From positions 1 to 44,076 of the forward strand of contig JBEHWX010000047.1 of NCBI GenBank assembly GCA_048498995.1: DNA of 44,076 nucleotides. Direction: 5' to 3'. Source of the stretch: JBEHWX01 sp048498995. GTDB taxonomy: Bacteria > Bacteroidota > Ignavibacteria > OLB7. The first letter of the stretch is position 1, and each line of letters starts with the position of its first letter. A program made the position numbers and the translations under genes. The notes under the pieces were generated by a model. The model was not told the origin of the DNA. It saw only the letters and a list, made by a program, of their open reading frames with translations, and made no database searches. Positions 24,030-32,471 of the stretch are shown here, piece by piece.

Positions 24030-26423
24030 ATGCGTAAGACTCTCCTGATTGCATTGACTGCCGCGGCCTGCCTGGCAGGATGTGTCGAGTCACGCCAAGG
24101 TCTTCGCACGCGAAGCACCGCCAAGCCGATTCTGGTCGACGAATACTCCGCGCTCGACGATCGGTCCGCCGCCGGATCGATCACCAATCAGAACATTCGC
24201 AAGAAGCTCGAGGAAGCGCGCCGGCACTACCTGCTGGCCATGCGCTCCTCCGAGCAGGGTAAGGCCATCATCGCCTCGGAGCACTTCGAGTCGGCCATCG
24301 CCATCCTGAACGATCTGGTCACCTATCCGAACATCGACTCCAATCCGGAGTTCGTGAAGCTCTCCGAGAGCCTGATCCGCGACTACGAGGAGCAGATCAC
24401 CTCGCTCGACAGCCTGGACGCCAACAGCAGCTTCTTCGTGCTGCGCGACAAGATCTTCCAGGAGATCGAGACGATCCCGCTGGAGACCGGCCGCCGCTTC
24501 ACCGCCAAGCGCGCGCACGCCGGCGAGACCAGCGAGGACGTGGCCGCCGAGGAATACCAGATCGCGATGAGCGACAACGCCGCGGTGCAGCAGTGCATCG
24601 CCTTCTTCACCTCCGATCGCGGCCGCAAGTTCTTCTCCCGCTGGCTCGAGCGCTCCGGCCGGTTCTTCCCGGTCTACGAGCGTATCTTCGCCGAGGAAGG
24701 GGTGCCGCAGGAGCTGAAGTACCTTTCGATGATCGAGTCCGGCCTCAGCCCGGCCGCCGTCTCCTGGGCCAAGGCCGTCGGCCTCTGGCAGTTCATCCCG
24801 GGCACCGGCAAGCAGTACGGCCTGACGATCAACTGGTGGGTCGACGAGCGTCGCGATCCCGAGAAGGCAACGCGCGCCGCCGCCCGATTCCTGAAGGATC
24901 TCTACAACGACCTGGGCGACTGGCACCTGGCGCTGGCCTCCTACAACTGCGGCCCGAACCGCGTCAAGTCCGCGATCGCCAAGGCCAACAGCCGCGACTA
25001 CTGGCAGGTGCGCAACTTCCTGCCGCGCGAGACCCAGCAGTACGTCCCTCTGTATATCGCCGCCGCGAAGATCGCCTCCGATCCAGAAGCCTACGGCTTC
25101 ACCGGTCTCAACTTCGAGCAGCCGGACGAGTTCGCGACGGTCACCGTGAAGCGCTCGCACGACCTGCAGACGATCGCCGACCTGGCGAAGATCTCGGTGG
25201 CCACGCTCAAGGCGCTCAACCCGGAGCTGCTGCGCGATCAGGTCCCGGAGGGGATCGTCGAGTACAAGCTTCGCGTGCCGCACAACACGTCCGACGATCT
25301 GGCCGCCAAGCTCGAGGAGCTCCCGAACCCGGAGAAGCCGGCCCTCACCTGGACCACGCACAAGGTCCGCAAGGGTGAGTCGCTGGCTGCCATCGCCGAC
25401 AAGTACAACGTGCCGGTCGCCGATCTCTGCGACGCCAACCGGATGGCCCCGTCGAGCAAGCTGCGCAGCGGCATGAAGCTCCGCGTGCCGGTCAAGGGGA
25501 ACGCCCCGGCCGCGACCGAGGACGGCGATGATGCGAACCTGGCTTCCAACGACGCCGGCCGCGACGACGATCAGCAGCAGAGCCCGACCGCGGCTCCTCA
25601 GCAGACCAAGGAGCGCCAGTCCTCGACGCTCGCCGAGAGCTCCCCTGCTCCGGGACGCCAGACCACGCAGGTCTCCTCCAAGCATGCCGCCAAGGCCCCC
25701 CGCGTTCATGTGGTCGGCCGCGGCGAGACCCTCTACGCCATCTCCCGCCAGTACGGCGTGAGCGTCGACGAGCTCGCCCAGCTGAACAAGCTCGGCAAGA
25801 ACCGGAGCGTCCGCCTCGGACAGCGCCTGAAGCTCGGCGACAACGCCCAGGAGAGCACGCAGATCGCCCGCGACGATCGCTCGTCGGCCTCGGACAAGAA
25901 TGCCGAGAAGAGCTCTAAGCTCGCCTCCAAGAGCGAGTCGAAGAGCGATGCCCGGAACGCCGACGACGACAAGAAGGTCTCCTCGAAGAAGGATCGCAAG
26001 GCGCTGCTGGCCGACGATGAGGATGCCGGCAACAGCCGCTCCCGCCGCCGCGGCGTGACCACGACCTCGAGCCGCTTCGAGACGCACAAGGTGAAGAAGG
26101 GCGAGTCGCTGATCGCCGTCGCCGAGAAGTACGGCGTGTCGGTCGACGACCTGAAGACCTGGAACGCGAAGTCGATCAAGGGTGACAAGCTGGCCGCCGG
26201 CGCGTCGCTGAAGATCTACAGCGAGTCCCCGTCGAAGGGAGACGCGCGCCGCTCCAGCCGCACCAACAAGAGCGCCGAGAAGAAGTACACGGTCCGCAAG
26301 GGTGAGTCGCTGGCCGCGATCGCCGACAAGTTCGGCGTGAGCCTCTCGGAGCTCCGGAAGAACAACCCGAGCATCAAGGAGAAGTCGCTCCGTCCGGGTC
26401 AGGTGCTCCGCATCCAGAAGTAA
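24030..26423 (+). CDS. MltD-like lytic transglycosylase lipoprotein with LysM repeats
   Basis: A 797-residue envelope lipoprotein. The N terminus MRKTLLIALTAAACLAGC has a lipobox with Cys18. A helical region precedes the SLT-type transglycosylase domain (about residues 215-345), with the catalytic Glu236 in YLSMIESGLSP and the AVGLWQFIPGTGKQYGL and ALASYNCGPNRV motifs. It cleaves the MurNAc-GlcNAc bond. Four clear LysM peptidoglycan-binding domains follow, each opening like THKVRKGESLAAIADKYNVP, VHVVGRGETLYAIS, THKVKKGESLIAVAEKYG and KYTVRKGESLAAIADKFG. A degenerate one (HDLQTIADLAKIS) precedes them. Ser/Lys/Asp/Gln-rich linkers separate them. The ATG at 24030 is chosen because it begins the signal peptide, although the frame is open upstream. 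A GNRA-loop terminator follows. Confidence 0.93.
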   Translation: MRKTLLIALTAAACLAGCVESRQGLRTRSTAKPILVDEYSALDDRSAAGSITNQNIRKKLEEARRHYLLAMRSSEQGKAIIASEHFESAIAILNDLVTYPNIDSNPEFVKLSESLIRDYEEQITSLDSLDANSSFFVLRDKIFQEIETIPLETGRRFTAKRAHAGETSEDVAAEEYQIAMSDNAAVQQCIAFFTSDRGRKFFSRWLERSGRFFPVYERIFAEEGVPQELKYLSMIESGLSPAAVSWAKAVGLWQFIPGTGKQYGLTINWWVDERRDPEKATRAAARFLKDLYNDLGDWHLALASYNCGPNRVKSAIAKANSRDYWQVRNFLPRETQQYVPLYIAAAKIASDPEAYGFTGLNFEQPDEFATVTVKRSHDLQTIADLAKISVATLKALNPELLRDQVPEGIVEYKLRVPHNTSDDLAAKLEELPNPEKPALTWTTHKVRKGESLAAIADKYNVPVADLCDANRMAPSSKLRSGMKLRVPVKGNAPAATEDGDDANLASNDAGRDDDQQQSPTAAPQQTKERQSSTLAESSPAPGRQTTQVSSKHAAKAPRVHVVGRGETLYAISRQYGVSVDELAQLNKLGKNRSVRLGQRLKLGDNAQESTQIARDDRSSASDKNAEKSSKLASKSESKSDARNADDDKKVSSKKDRKALLADDEDAGNSRSRRRGVTTTSSRFETHKVKKGESLIAVAEKYGVSVDDLKTWNAKSIKGDKLAAGASLKIYSESPSKGDARRSSRTNKSAEKKYTVRKGESLAAIADKFGVSLSELRKNNPSIKEKSLRPGQVLRIQK

Positions 26424-26463
26424 GCGCTCAGCAATCATCGCTCTCGCATCCGCGAGAAACGGC

Positions 26464-26496
26464 AACGGGGGATCTCCGCAAGGAGCATCCCCCGTT
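26464..26496 (+). terminator. Terminator of the transglycosylase gene
   Basis: Outer stem AACGGGGGAT/ATCCCCCGTT (10 bp) and inner stem CTCC/GGAG around a GCAA tetraloop, with one bulged C. It begins 41 bp past the stop. CTCATTTC follows, a weak U-run. Confidence 0.75.
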
Positions 26497-26627
26497 CTCA
26501 TTTCAGCGCGTCCGCGTGGCCCCCTCCTGGTCGCGTCATCATCGGCGCCGATCATCCGGATCGATCCGCATTGAGTAACGGATCCGGACCTGGAGCCGCA
26601 TCCTCCCTGCTTCCTCTTGCCTCGTTC

Positions 26628-27914
26628 CTATTTCTTTCTCGGCTTCTCGTAACGCTCGGGCCAGAGATCGCGGAGCCGGTCGTGGAATTTCCGCTCGCCG
26701 CCGTTCTCCGTCGGATAGTAGTAGACGCGGTCGCGCAGCTCCTCCGGGAAATACTCCTGCCTGACGAAGTTCCCCTCGAAGTCGTGCGCGTACTTGTAGC
26801 CCTGCTTGTAGCCCATCGACTTCATCAGCTTGGTCGGCGCGTTCCGGATGTGGAGCGGCGGCATCGCGTGCGGGTGGCGGCGCGCATCCTCGAGCGCCGA
26901 CTGCAGCCCCATGTAGCTCGCGTTGCTCTTCTGCGCCGACGCCAGATAGGTCACCCCCTGCGCCAGCACGATGCTCCCCTCCGGCATCCCGATCCTCTCG
27001 ACCGCCATCATCACCTGCGTCGCCAGGGTGATCCCGTAGGGGTCGGCATTGCCGATATCCTCACTCGCCAGGATGATCAGGCGCCGGGCGATGAAGATCG
27101 GATCCTCCCCCGACTCGATCATCCGGGCCAGGTAGAAGAGCGCCGCGTCGGGATCGCTCCCGCGGATGCTTTTGATGAACGCGGAGATGGTGTCGTAGTG
27201 CGCGTCCCCCGCCTTGTCGTAGAACTGGCGGCTGCTGAAGGCGGCGCGGATCTGCTCCTCGGTGATCTCGGTCTGGTCCGGCGCCAAGAGGTCGCGCGCC
27301 ATCTCCAGGCCGGTCAGAAGCTTGCGCCCGTCGCCGCCGGAGAGGAGCTTCAGCAGCTCCCGGTCGGCGATGGTGATGCCGGTGAAGCGATCGTCCCGCG
27401 TGAGCGCGCGCTCCACGAGCGTGTCGAGCGCCGCGTCGTCCAGCGGCTTCAGCGTGAAGACGGCGCTGCGCGACAGGAGCGGGGCTATCACCTCGAACGA
27501 CGGATTCTCGGTGGTTGCGCCGATCAGGGTGATCCATCCCTCCTCCACAGCCGGCAGAAGCGCGTCCTGCTGCGCCTTGTTGAAGCGATGGATCTCGTCG
27601 AGAAAGAGCACCAGCTGGCGTCCGGCTGCCTGGAGGGCGCGTCCCTCCTCGAGGACGGCGCGGACATCCTTCACGCCGGCCGAGACCGCCGAGAGCTGCC
27701 GGAACTCGGCGTCGACGCGATCGGCCAGCAGCTGGGCGATCGTGGTCTTGCCGACGCCGGGAGGCCCCCAGAAGATCATGGAGCGGAGCCGTGCGCTCTC
27801 GATCATGCGCCGGAGCGGTTTGCCGCGGCCGAGGAGATGATCCTGGCCGAGGACGTCATCAAGCGAGTTCGGGCGGAGCCGGACCGCCAGCGGTTTCAGT
27901 CGTGTCGTATCCAT
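26628..27914 (-). CDS. rarA: Replication-associated recombination protein A (RarA/MgsA)
   Basis: A 428-residue AAA+ ATPase that acts at stalled replication forks. Walker A is GPPGVGKTT (about residues 50-58), Walker B is LFLDEIHRFNKAQQDALL, and sensor 1 is in IGATTENPSFEV. The C-terminal tetramerisation region contains HYDTISAFIKSIRGSDPDAALFYLARM, which is specific to this family. Length is normal. The ATG at 27914 is preceded seven bases upstream by TATCTTTG and by no Shine-Dalgarno sequence, so the message may be leaderless. A 14-bp tandem duplication lies just upstream. It is the last gene of a long leftward group beginning with the ATP-grasp gene. Confidence 0.96.
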   Translation of the reverse strand: MDTTRLKPLAVRLRPNSLDDVLGQDHLLGRGKPLRRMIESARLRSMIFWGPPGVGKTTIAQLLADRVDAEFRQLSAVSAGVKDVRAVLEEGRALQAAGRQLVLFLDEIHRFNKAQQDALLPAVEEGWITLIGATTENPSFEVIAPLLSRSAVFTLKPLDDAALDTLVERALTRDDRFTGITIADRELLKLLSGGDGRKLLTGLEMARDLLAPDQTEITEEQIRAAFSSRQFYDKAGDAHYDTISAFIKSIRGSDPDAALFYLARMIESGEDPIFIARRLIILASEDIGNADPYGITLATQVMMAVERIGMPEGSIVLAQGVTYLASAQKSNASYMGLQSALEDARRHPHAMPPLHIRNAPTKLMKSMGYKQGYKYAHDFEGNFVRQEYFPEELRDRVYYYPTENGGERKFHDRLRDLWPERYEKPRKK

Positions 27915-27921
27915 GTGGGGA

Positions 27922-27929
27922 CAAAGATA
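27922..27929 (-). promoter_or_regulatory. Candidate -7 promoter element of rarA
   Basis: TATCTTTG on the minus strand, an exact match to TAnnTTTG, ends seven bases before the ATG. That spacing would place the transcript start at or next to the start codon. No -33 element is evident. Confidence 0.4.
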
Positions 27930-27941
27930 CGACCCATCGCA

Positions 27942-27969
27942 ATCGGCACGCCGCGATCGGCACGCCGCG
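27942..27969. repeat. 14-bp tandem duplication upstream of rarA
   Basis: Two exact copies of ATCGGCACGCCGCG followed by ATCG, 28 bp upstream of the rarA start codon. Confidence 0.85.
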
Positions 27970-28005
27970 ATCGACGCGCGCCACGTGGCACGGGGTAGAC
28001 GCGAC

Positions 28006-28041
28006 GCGGGGGCGGATGCACCTGTCGGCATCCGCCCCCGC
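28006..28041 (-). terminator. 14-bp hairpin after the HisA-like gene
   Basis: Perfect inverted repeat GCGGGGGCGGATGC/GCATCCGCCCCCGC with an eight-base loop, 30 bp past the stop of the HisA-like gene. No T tract on the minus strand, so termination is probable but not certain. Confidence 0.65.
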
Positions 28042-28070
28042 GGGGTCTTGCATGGCGATGGGATCGGCGA

Positions 28071-28862
28071 TCAGGCCTTGGTGCCGCGCACGAGCGCGGT
28101 GGAGACCTCATCGGCCAGGCCGCGCTGAATGCGCTCCAGCTCGATATCGCGCCAGAGCTGCTGGCAGGGGAACCGGTTCTCGTAGAACGCGCGCCCGATC
28201 ACCACCGAGTCGATGCCGAGCGGCTCCATCTCCTGCAGCATCCAGAGATGCTCCACGGAGGCCACGCCGCCGGCGGCGGTGATGTGCAGCCGCGCGGCCG
28301 AGGCGATCCGCCGGAGCTCCTCCGTGTTCGGTCCGCGCAGCACCCCCTCGTAATCCCGGTCGGTGAAGAAGAGGCGGTTGATGCCGAGCTCCTTCGCGGC
28401 CAGCGCGAAGTCCACGGCGTCGATCGGCTCCAGATCCCTCCAGGCCGGGGCGATCATCCCCTGCTGCGTGATGGCCCCGGCGCTCAAGCGGCTGGAGCCG
28501 TAGTCGGCCACGAGCTGGCGCACTCCCTCGGGATCGCGCAGAATCAGATCGTGGACGATCAGCCGGTAGAGTCCGGCGTCGAGCCACTGACGGCACTCCT
28601 CGACCGTGGCGAACCGTGCCACGAGCTGGACCGGAATCTCCACCTGCTGCGCCACCGACACCACGACATCGAAGTTGTCCATGTGGCCGGCGTAGAGGCC
28701 GTCGTAATCGGTCACGTGAAGCGTCTTGGCGTTCTCCTTCCGCCAGAGCCGCGCCATGTCCGAGGGCAGGTCGGAGTAGACCTGCTCGGCCACCGGCGCC
28801 TCCGACGTGATCGTCCGGAGGCATCGGCAGTTCTTGATCTCAATTGCTGGTATGACGAGCAT
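28071..28862 (-). CDS. HisA-like TIM-barrel protein lacking the catalytic aspartates
   Basis: A 263-residue (beta/alpha)8-barrel homologous to HisA, the ProFAR isomerase of histidine synthesis. Family landmarks are clear: MLVIPAIEIKNCRCLR at the N terminus, LHVTDYDGLYAG (residues 48-59), TAAGGVAS and VVIGRAFYE, the last two being the phosphate-binding loops. The two catalytic acids are not in place. The first Asp of HisA (IPAID) is Glu8, and the second falls in SRLSAGAITQQG (residues 124-135), where no Asp is present. It therefore probably keeps the barrel and perhaps phosphate binding but not normal isomerase activity. No other his genes are nearby. A good Shine-Dalgarno sequence (AAGGTGA) precedes ATG 28862. 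It sits 45 bp after the thymidylyltransferase gene. Confidence 0.75.
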   Translation of the reverse strand: MLVIPAIEIKNCRCLRTITSEAPVAEQVYSDLPSDMARLWRKENAKTLHVTDYDGLYAGHMDNFDVVVSVAQQVEIPVQLVARFATVEECRQWLDAGLYRLIVHDLILRDPEGVRQLVADYGSSRLSAGAITQQGMIAPAWRDLEPIDAVDFALAAKELGINRLFFTDRDYEGVLRGPNTEELRRIASAARLHITAAGGVASVEHLWMLQEMEPLGIDSVVIGRAFYENRFPCQQLWRDIELERIQRGLADEVSTALVRGTKA

Positions 28863-28907
28863 GTATCAGTTCACCTTCCCTTGTCACCGTTCATCGTGTC
28901 ACATGCA

Positions 28908-29978
28908 TCAGACGAGCTCGACGCGGCTGTGCTCGCCGAGCACGAACCGCTGCACCTTCGGCTTCCCCTGTCCGCGGCAGATCTCCACGTCGTTGCCGAG
29001 AATGCTCCCCTCGATCCGCACGTCCACCGAGCGGACGGCGACGCGCTCCATAAGGATGGAATATTCGATCTCGCAGCTTTCGAGGATGCTTCCGGCGCCG
29101 ATCGAGCTGTAGGGGCCGATATAGGAGTCGACCACCCGGGCGCCGCGGCCGATGATGGCCGGACCCCGGACGCGGCTGCCGATCACCTCCGCCCCTTCCT
29201 CGATGACGACCGTCCCGGCAATATCGCTTTCGGAGTCGACGAGGCCGTCGATCTGCTCCTCCATTTTGCCGAGCACCAGACGATTGGCCTCCAGAAGATC
29301 GATCGGCATGCCGGTATCCTTCCACCAGCCGGTGATCTCGCCATGGCCGACCTTGAACCCGTGCTTCAGCAGATAATCATGCGCGTCGCTGATCTCCAGC
29401 TCCCCACGCTTGCTCGGCGCGATGGCGTTGACCGCCTCGAAGATCGCCGGACCGTAGAGGTAGATGCCGGAGACCGCGAACGGACTCTTCGGCACGCGCG
29501 GCTTCTCCTCGACGCCGATGATCCTGCCGGCGGCATCGAACTCCGGGACGCCGAAGCGCTCCGGGTCGCGCACGCGCGCCAGGGTCAGATAGCAGTCGAG
29601 ATCGCTCTCGCGGAAGGTCTCGATGAAGCGGTCCACGCCGCCGACGACGATGTTGTCGCCGAGGTAGAAGACGAACGAGGAATCGCCGATGAACTCCTGG
29701 GAGATCTTCACCGCGTGGGCAAGGCCGAGCGGCGCCTCCTGCCAGATGTAGCTGATGTTGAGTCCCTGCGCGGAGCCGTCCCCGAAGGCGCGCTGCACCT
29801 CGTGGCCGTTGTCCTCGCCGACGATGATCCCGATGTCGACGATCCCGGAGGATGAGACGGCATCGAGCGCATACTGAAGGATCGGCTTGTTGGCGATCGG
29901 GATCAGATGCTTGTTCTGCGTGTGCGTGATCGGACGAAGCCGCGTGCCGCGACCTCCGGCGGTAATCAGAGCCTTCAT
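28908..29978 (-). CDS. Long-form glucose-1-phosphate thymidylyltransferase (RmlA/StrD type)
   Basis: A 356-residue nucleotidyltransferase. It starts MKALITAGGRGTRLRPITHTQNKHLIPIANKP, the classic signature with the catalytic Arg and Lys, and has FYLGDNIV for the metal-binding Asp. The extra C-terminal 110 or so residues form left-handed beta-helix (hexapeptide) repeats such as IAGTVVIEEGAEVIGS. This long form is typical of archaeal and StrD-type enzymes that make dTDP-glucose (or UDP-glucose), rather than the 290-residue RmlA of rhamnose operons. The ATG overlaps the TGA of the HAD gene (ATGA), so the two are translationally coupled. An RmlD-like gene lies elsewhere in the window. Confidence 0.88.
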   Translation of the reverse strand: MKALITAGGRGTRLRPITHTQNKHLIPIANKPILQYALDAVSSSGIVDIGIIVGEDNGHEVQRAFGDGSAQGLNISYIWQEAPLGLAHAVKISQEFIGDSSFVFYLGDNIVVGGVDRFIETFRESDLDCYLTLARVRDPERFGVPEFDAAGRIIGVEEKPRVPKSPFAVSGIYLYGPAIFEAVNAIAPSKRGELEISDAHDYLLKHGFKVGHGEITGWWKDTGMPIDLLEANRLVLGKMEEQIDGLVDSESDIAGTVVIEEGAEVIGSRVRGPAIIGRGARVVDSYIGPYSSIGAGSILESCEIEYSILMERVAVRSVDVRIEGSILGNDVEICRGQGKPKVQRFVLGEHSRVELV

Positions 29979-30730
29979 GCTGCGGGAAGAACGAATGACG
30001 GTTCGGCGGCTAGCAGCGAGTGCAGCGCCTCGATGGAATCGACGACGGCCGAAGGGACAATCTCCGGATCGGCCGGCAGGGGATCAAGGGAAACGGGACG
30101 GTACCAGACGGCGCGGAGTCCGGCGTTCATGGCGCCGCGGACGTCGAGCTCGAAGCTGTCGCCGACGAAGATCGCCGCCCCGGCATCGACGCCGAGCCGC
30201 CGGAGCGCCTCATGGAAGATGCGAGGATCGGGCTTGCCGTAGCCGAGATCCTCGGAGCAGAGTCTGACGGAGAGATGACGGCCGATGCCGGTATCGTCGA
30301 TCTTCCCACGCTGCACCGAGGCGAAGCCGTTGGTGATCACGCCGAGCGGACATCGGGCGGCAAGATCCTCGAGCATCTCGAGCACGCCGTCGTACGGCCG
30401 CACGGCGGCCACGTACCGCTCCATGTACCAGTCGGAGAGAAGCGCCGGATCGAGCCCCGAAGCGCCTTCCGGGTCCTCGCGGCGCGACGCGCACCAGTCG
30501 ATCAGCCGGCGCTTCCGCTCCACGCGGAGCTCCGCCGAGCTCATCTCCCCTCTTCCGTACACCTTCCAGAGCTCGCCGTTGATCCTGGAGAATGCCGTGC
30601 AGATCTCTTCGTGATCGATGTCGCGACCGAGCTCGGGATATCGCTCGCAGAGATCGAGAATCCCGCGGCGCGCGGCGGCGCCGTGATCGACGAGGGTATC
30701 GTCCAGGTCGAAGAGCATCGCGGAGATCAT
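29975..30730 (-). CDS. HAD-superfamily phosphatase (YjjG-like)
   Basis: A 251-residue subclass I HAD hydrolase. Motif I is LFDLDDTLVD (nucleophile and acid/base Asp, residues 7-12). Motif II is in VITNGFASVQRGKI, motif III is GKPDPRIF (Lys), and motif IV is FVGDSFELDVRGA. The TNGxxxxQxxK arrangement and length resemble the nucleotidase YjjG. The natural substrate is unknown; pairing with a nucleotidyltransferase through an ATGA overlap suggests a sugar phosphate or nucleotide in the same pathway. ATG 30730 is chosen because it starts directly at motif I; the frame remains open upstream. Confidence 0.85.
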   Translation of the reverse strand: MISAMLFDLDDTLVDHGAAARRGILDLCERYPELGRDIDHEEICTAFSRINGELWKVYGRGEMSSAELRVERKRRLIDWCASRREDPEGASGLDPALLSDWYMERYVAAVRPYDGVLEMLEDLAARCPLGVITNGFASVQRGKIDDTGIGRHLSVRLCSEDLGYGKPDPRIFHEALRRLGVDAGAAIFVGDSFELDVRGAMNAGLRAVWYRPVSLDPLPADPEIVPSAVVDSIEALHSLLAAEPSFVLPAA

Positions 30731-30785
30731 CCGGTGTCCCCCATACGTCGAACGTGAACGGATGCGGTCGGACTCGGTATTGGAA

Positions 30786-31781
30786 TCACGAGAGCGCCTG
30801 CGGCTCATCTCCCTTCTGGCGGCCGCCCTGCGAGATGGATTCGCGCATGGCGGTATCGGCCTGTACATTCTTCATGGAGTAGTAGTCCATCACGCCGAGC
30901 TTGCCGTCGCGGAGCGCCTCGGCCATCGCCAGCGGCACCTGCGCCTCGGCCTCGACCACCTTCGCGCGCATCTCGTGGACGCGGGCGCGCATCTCCTGCT
31001 CGTAGGCAACGGCGGCGGCGCGGCGCTCCTCGGCCTTGGCGCGCGCCACGCTCAGATCGGCCTGCGCCTGATCGGAGGCGAGCTTGGCGCCGATGTTCTC
31101 GCCGACATCCACGTCGGCGATGTCGATCGAGAGGATCTCGAATGCGGTGCCGGCGTCGAGCCCCTTCTCCAGCACGGTCTTGGAGATCCGGTCAGGATTC
31201 TCCAGCACCAGGCTGTGCGTGTTGCTCGAGCCGATCGTGGTGACGATACCCTCGCCGACGCGGGCGATGATCGTCGACTCGCCGGCGCCGCCGACCAGGC
31301 GGTCCAGGTTGGCGCGGACGGTCACCTTGGCCACGGCGCGCACCTGAATGCCGTTGCGGGCCATGGCGGCCACCGGCGGCGTCTCGATCACCTTCGGATT
31401 GACCGAGAGGCGGACGGCGTCCAGCACGTCGCGGCCGGCCAGGTCGATGGCGGTGGCCTGCTCGAAGCTCAGATGGATGCCGGCCTTGTCGGCCGAGATC
31501 AGCGCGGCCACCACCTTCTGCACGTTGCCGCCGGCCAGGAAGTGCGATTCCAGCTGATCGATCTCGACGCTGAGCCCCGCCTTCTGCGCGGTGATCTTGC
31601 TGGTGACGATCACCGACGGCGGCACCTTCCGGAGGCGCATGCCGAGCAGCGAGAAGATCCCCACGTGCACGCCGGCCGAGAGGGCGTTGATCCAGAGTCC
31701 GACCGGAATGAAGTAGAGAAAGATCGATCCGACGAAGATGATCGCCACGATCAGGATGATCGGAAACGCAATGCTCTCCAT
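30786..31781 (-). CDS. floA: Flotillin-like protein FloA
   Basis: A 331-residue bacterial flotillin, an SPFH-type membrane scaffold that organises functional membrane microdomains. A membrane-inserted hairpin or helix lies at residues 5-30 (FPIILIVAIIFVGSIFLYF), followed by MRLRKVPPSVIVTSKITAQKAGL and HLAG-type FloA blocks. A long Ala/Glu-rich helix (AQADLSVARAKAEERRAAAV, about residues 235-300) matches the flotillin coiled-coil region. Length and sequence match the FloA (YqfA) family well. In many genomes floA follows an nfeD gene; none is present here. It is 55 bp upstream of the HAD gene, so it may head the floA-HAD-rmlA-hisA-like operon. Confidence 0.93.
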   Translation of the reverse strand: MESIAFPIILIVAIIFVGSIFLYFIPVGLWINALSAGVHVGIFSLLGMRLRKVPPSVIVTSKITAQKAGLSVEIDQLESHFLAGGNVQKVVAALISADKAGIHLSFEQATAIDLAGRDVLDAVRLSVNPKVIETPPVAAMARNGIQVRAVAKVTVRANLDRLVGGAGESTIIARVGEGIVTTIGSSNTHSLVLENPDRISKTVLEKGLDAGTAFEILSIDIADVDVGENIGAKLASDQAQADLSVARAKAEERRAAAVAYEQEMRARVHEMRAKVVEAEAQVPLAMAEALRDGKLGVMDYYSMKNVQADTAMRESISQGGRQKGDEPQALS

Positions 31782-31926
31782 GTGAACCCTCAGATTCGTT
31801 CAGGACATGAGCGCGCCCGCTTCCGGGCCGCGATCAGTGACGTTGGTGATGCGAGTAGATCCCTCGGGAACCATGATCCCGACGGCGGGGGAAGGTCGTC
31901 ATGGGACGCCGGGAGCCGAGACGCGG

Positions 31927-32343
31927 TCATTTCCGGCCGCGATGCTCCTTGATGACGCGGTAGGCGTCGTTGATCTCCTGTGCCTTGCGCCGCGCCACCT
32001 CCTGCTCCTCGGGAGCAAGCCGTGCGTGGCGGTCGGGATGATGGCGGACGATCAACGCGCGATAGGCGCGGGTGACCACCTCGAAGGGATCCGACGGTGC
32101 GACGCCGAGCGCCCGATAGGCAACGGCGACGACCTCGACGCCATCGGAGGGCGCCGGCTCCTCGGCCGGGGCATTGGCGCGCTCCTCGCGCTCGCGCGCC
32201 TCGCGGATCAGCTCCTGGGCGCGACGAAGCTCCTCATCGAAGGAATCCCGGAAGGGATCACGGAACGAATCACGCCCGCGCCAACCGGATGTGTTGGCGC
32301 GGGCGATGTTCGTTATGCGGGAAAAGATCTGACGGAATGACAT
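31927..32343 (-). CDS. Small J-domain (DnaJ-like) protein
   Basis: A 138-residue protein whose C-terminal half (about residues 70-138) is a J domain with the essential HPD motif in VRHHPDRHARLAPEEQE, followed by QEINDAYRVIKEHR. The N-terminal half is charged and repeat-like (DSFRDPFRDSFDEEL). No zinc-finger or C-terminal DnaJ domains are present, so it is a dedicated Hsp70 co-chaperone of unknown client. An upstream ATG (about 40 codons earlier) is possible, but 32343 (MSFRQIFSRI) gives a sensible N terminus. It lies between the carboxylate-amine ligase gene (128 bp upstream) and floA. Confidence 0.82.
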   Translation of the reverse strand: MSFRQIFSRITNIARANTSGWRGRDSFRDPFRDSFDEELRRAQELIREAREREERANAPAEEPAPSDGVEVVAVAYRALGVAPSDPFEVVTRAYRALIVRHHPDRHARLAPEEQEVARRKAQEINDAYRVIKEHRGRK

Positions 32344-32471
32344 CGACGATAAAGACGTGCGACGGGGCCGGAAAGATGCAGCCGACACGAATAGCCGCAT
32401 GAGCCGGCCATGCGACCGGCGCCGGGGAGCGGAAGCGGTCCGCGCGGCGGCCCCCTTCCCCACTTCGGGGC

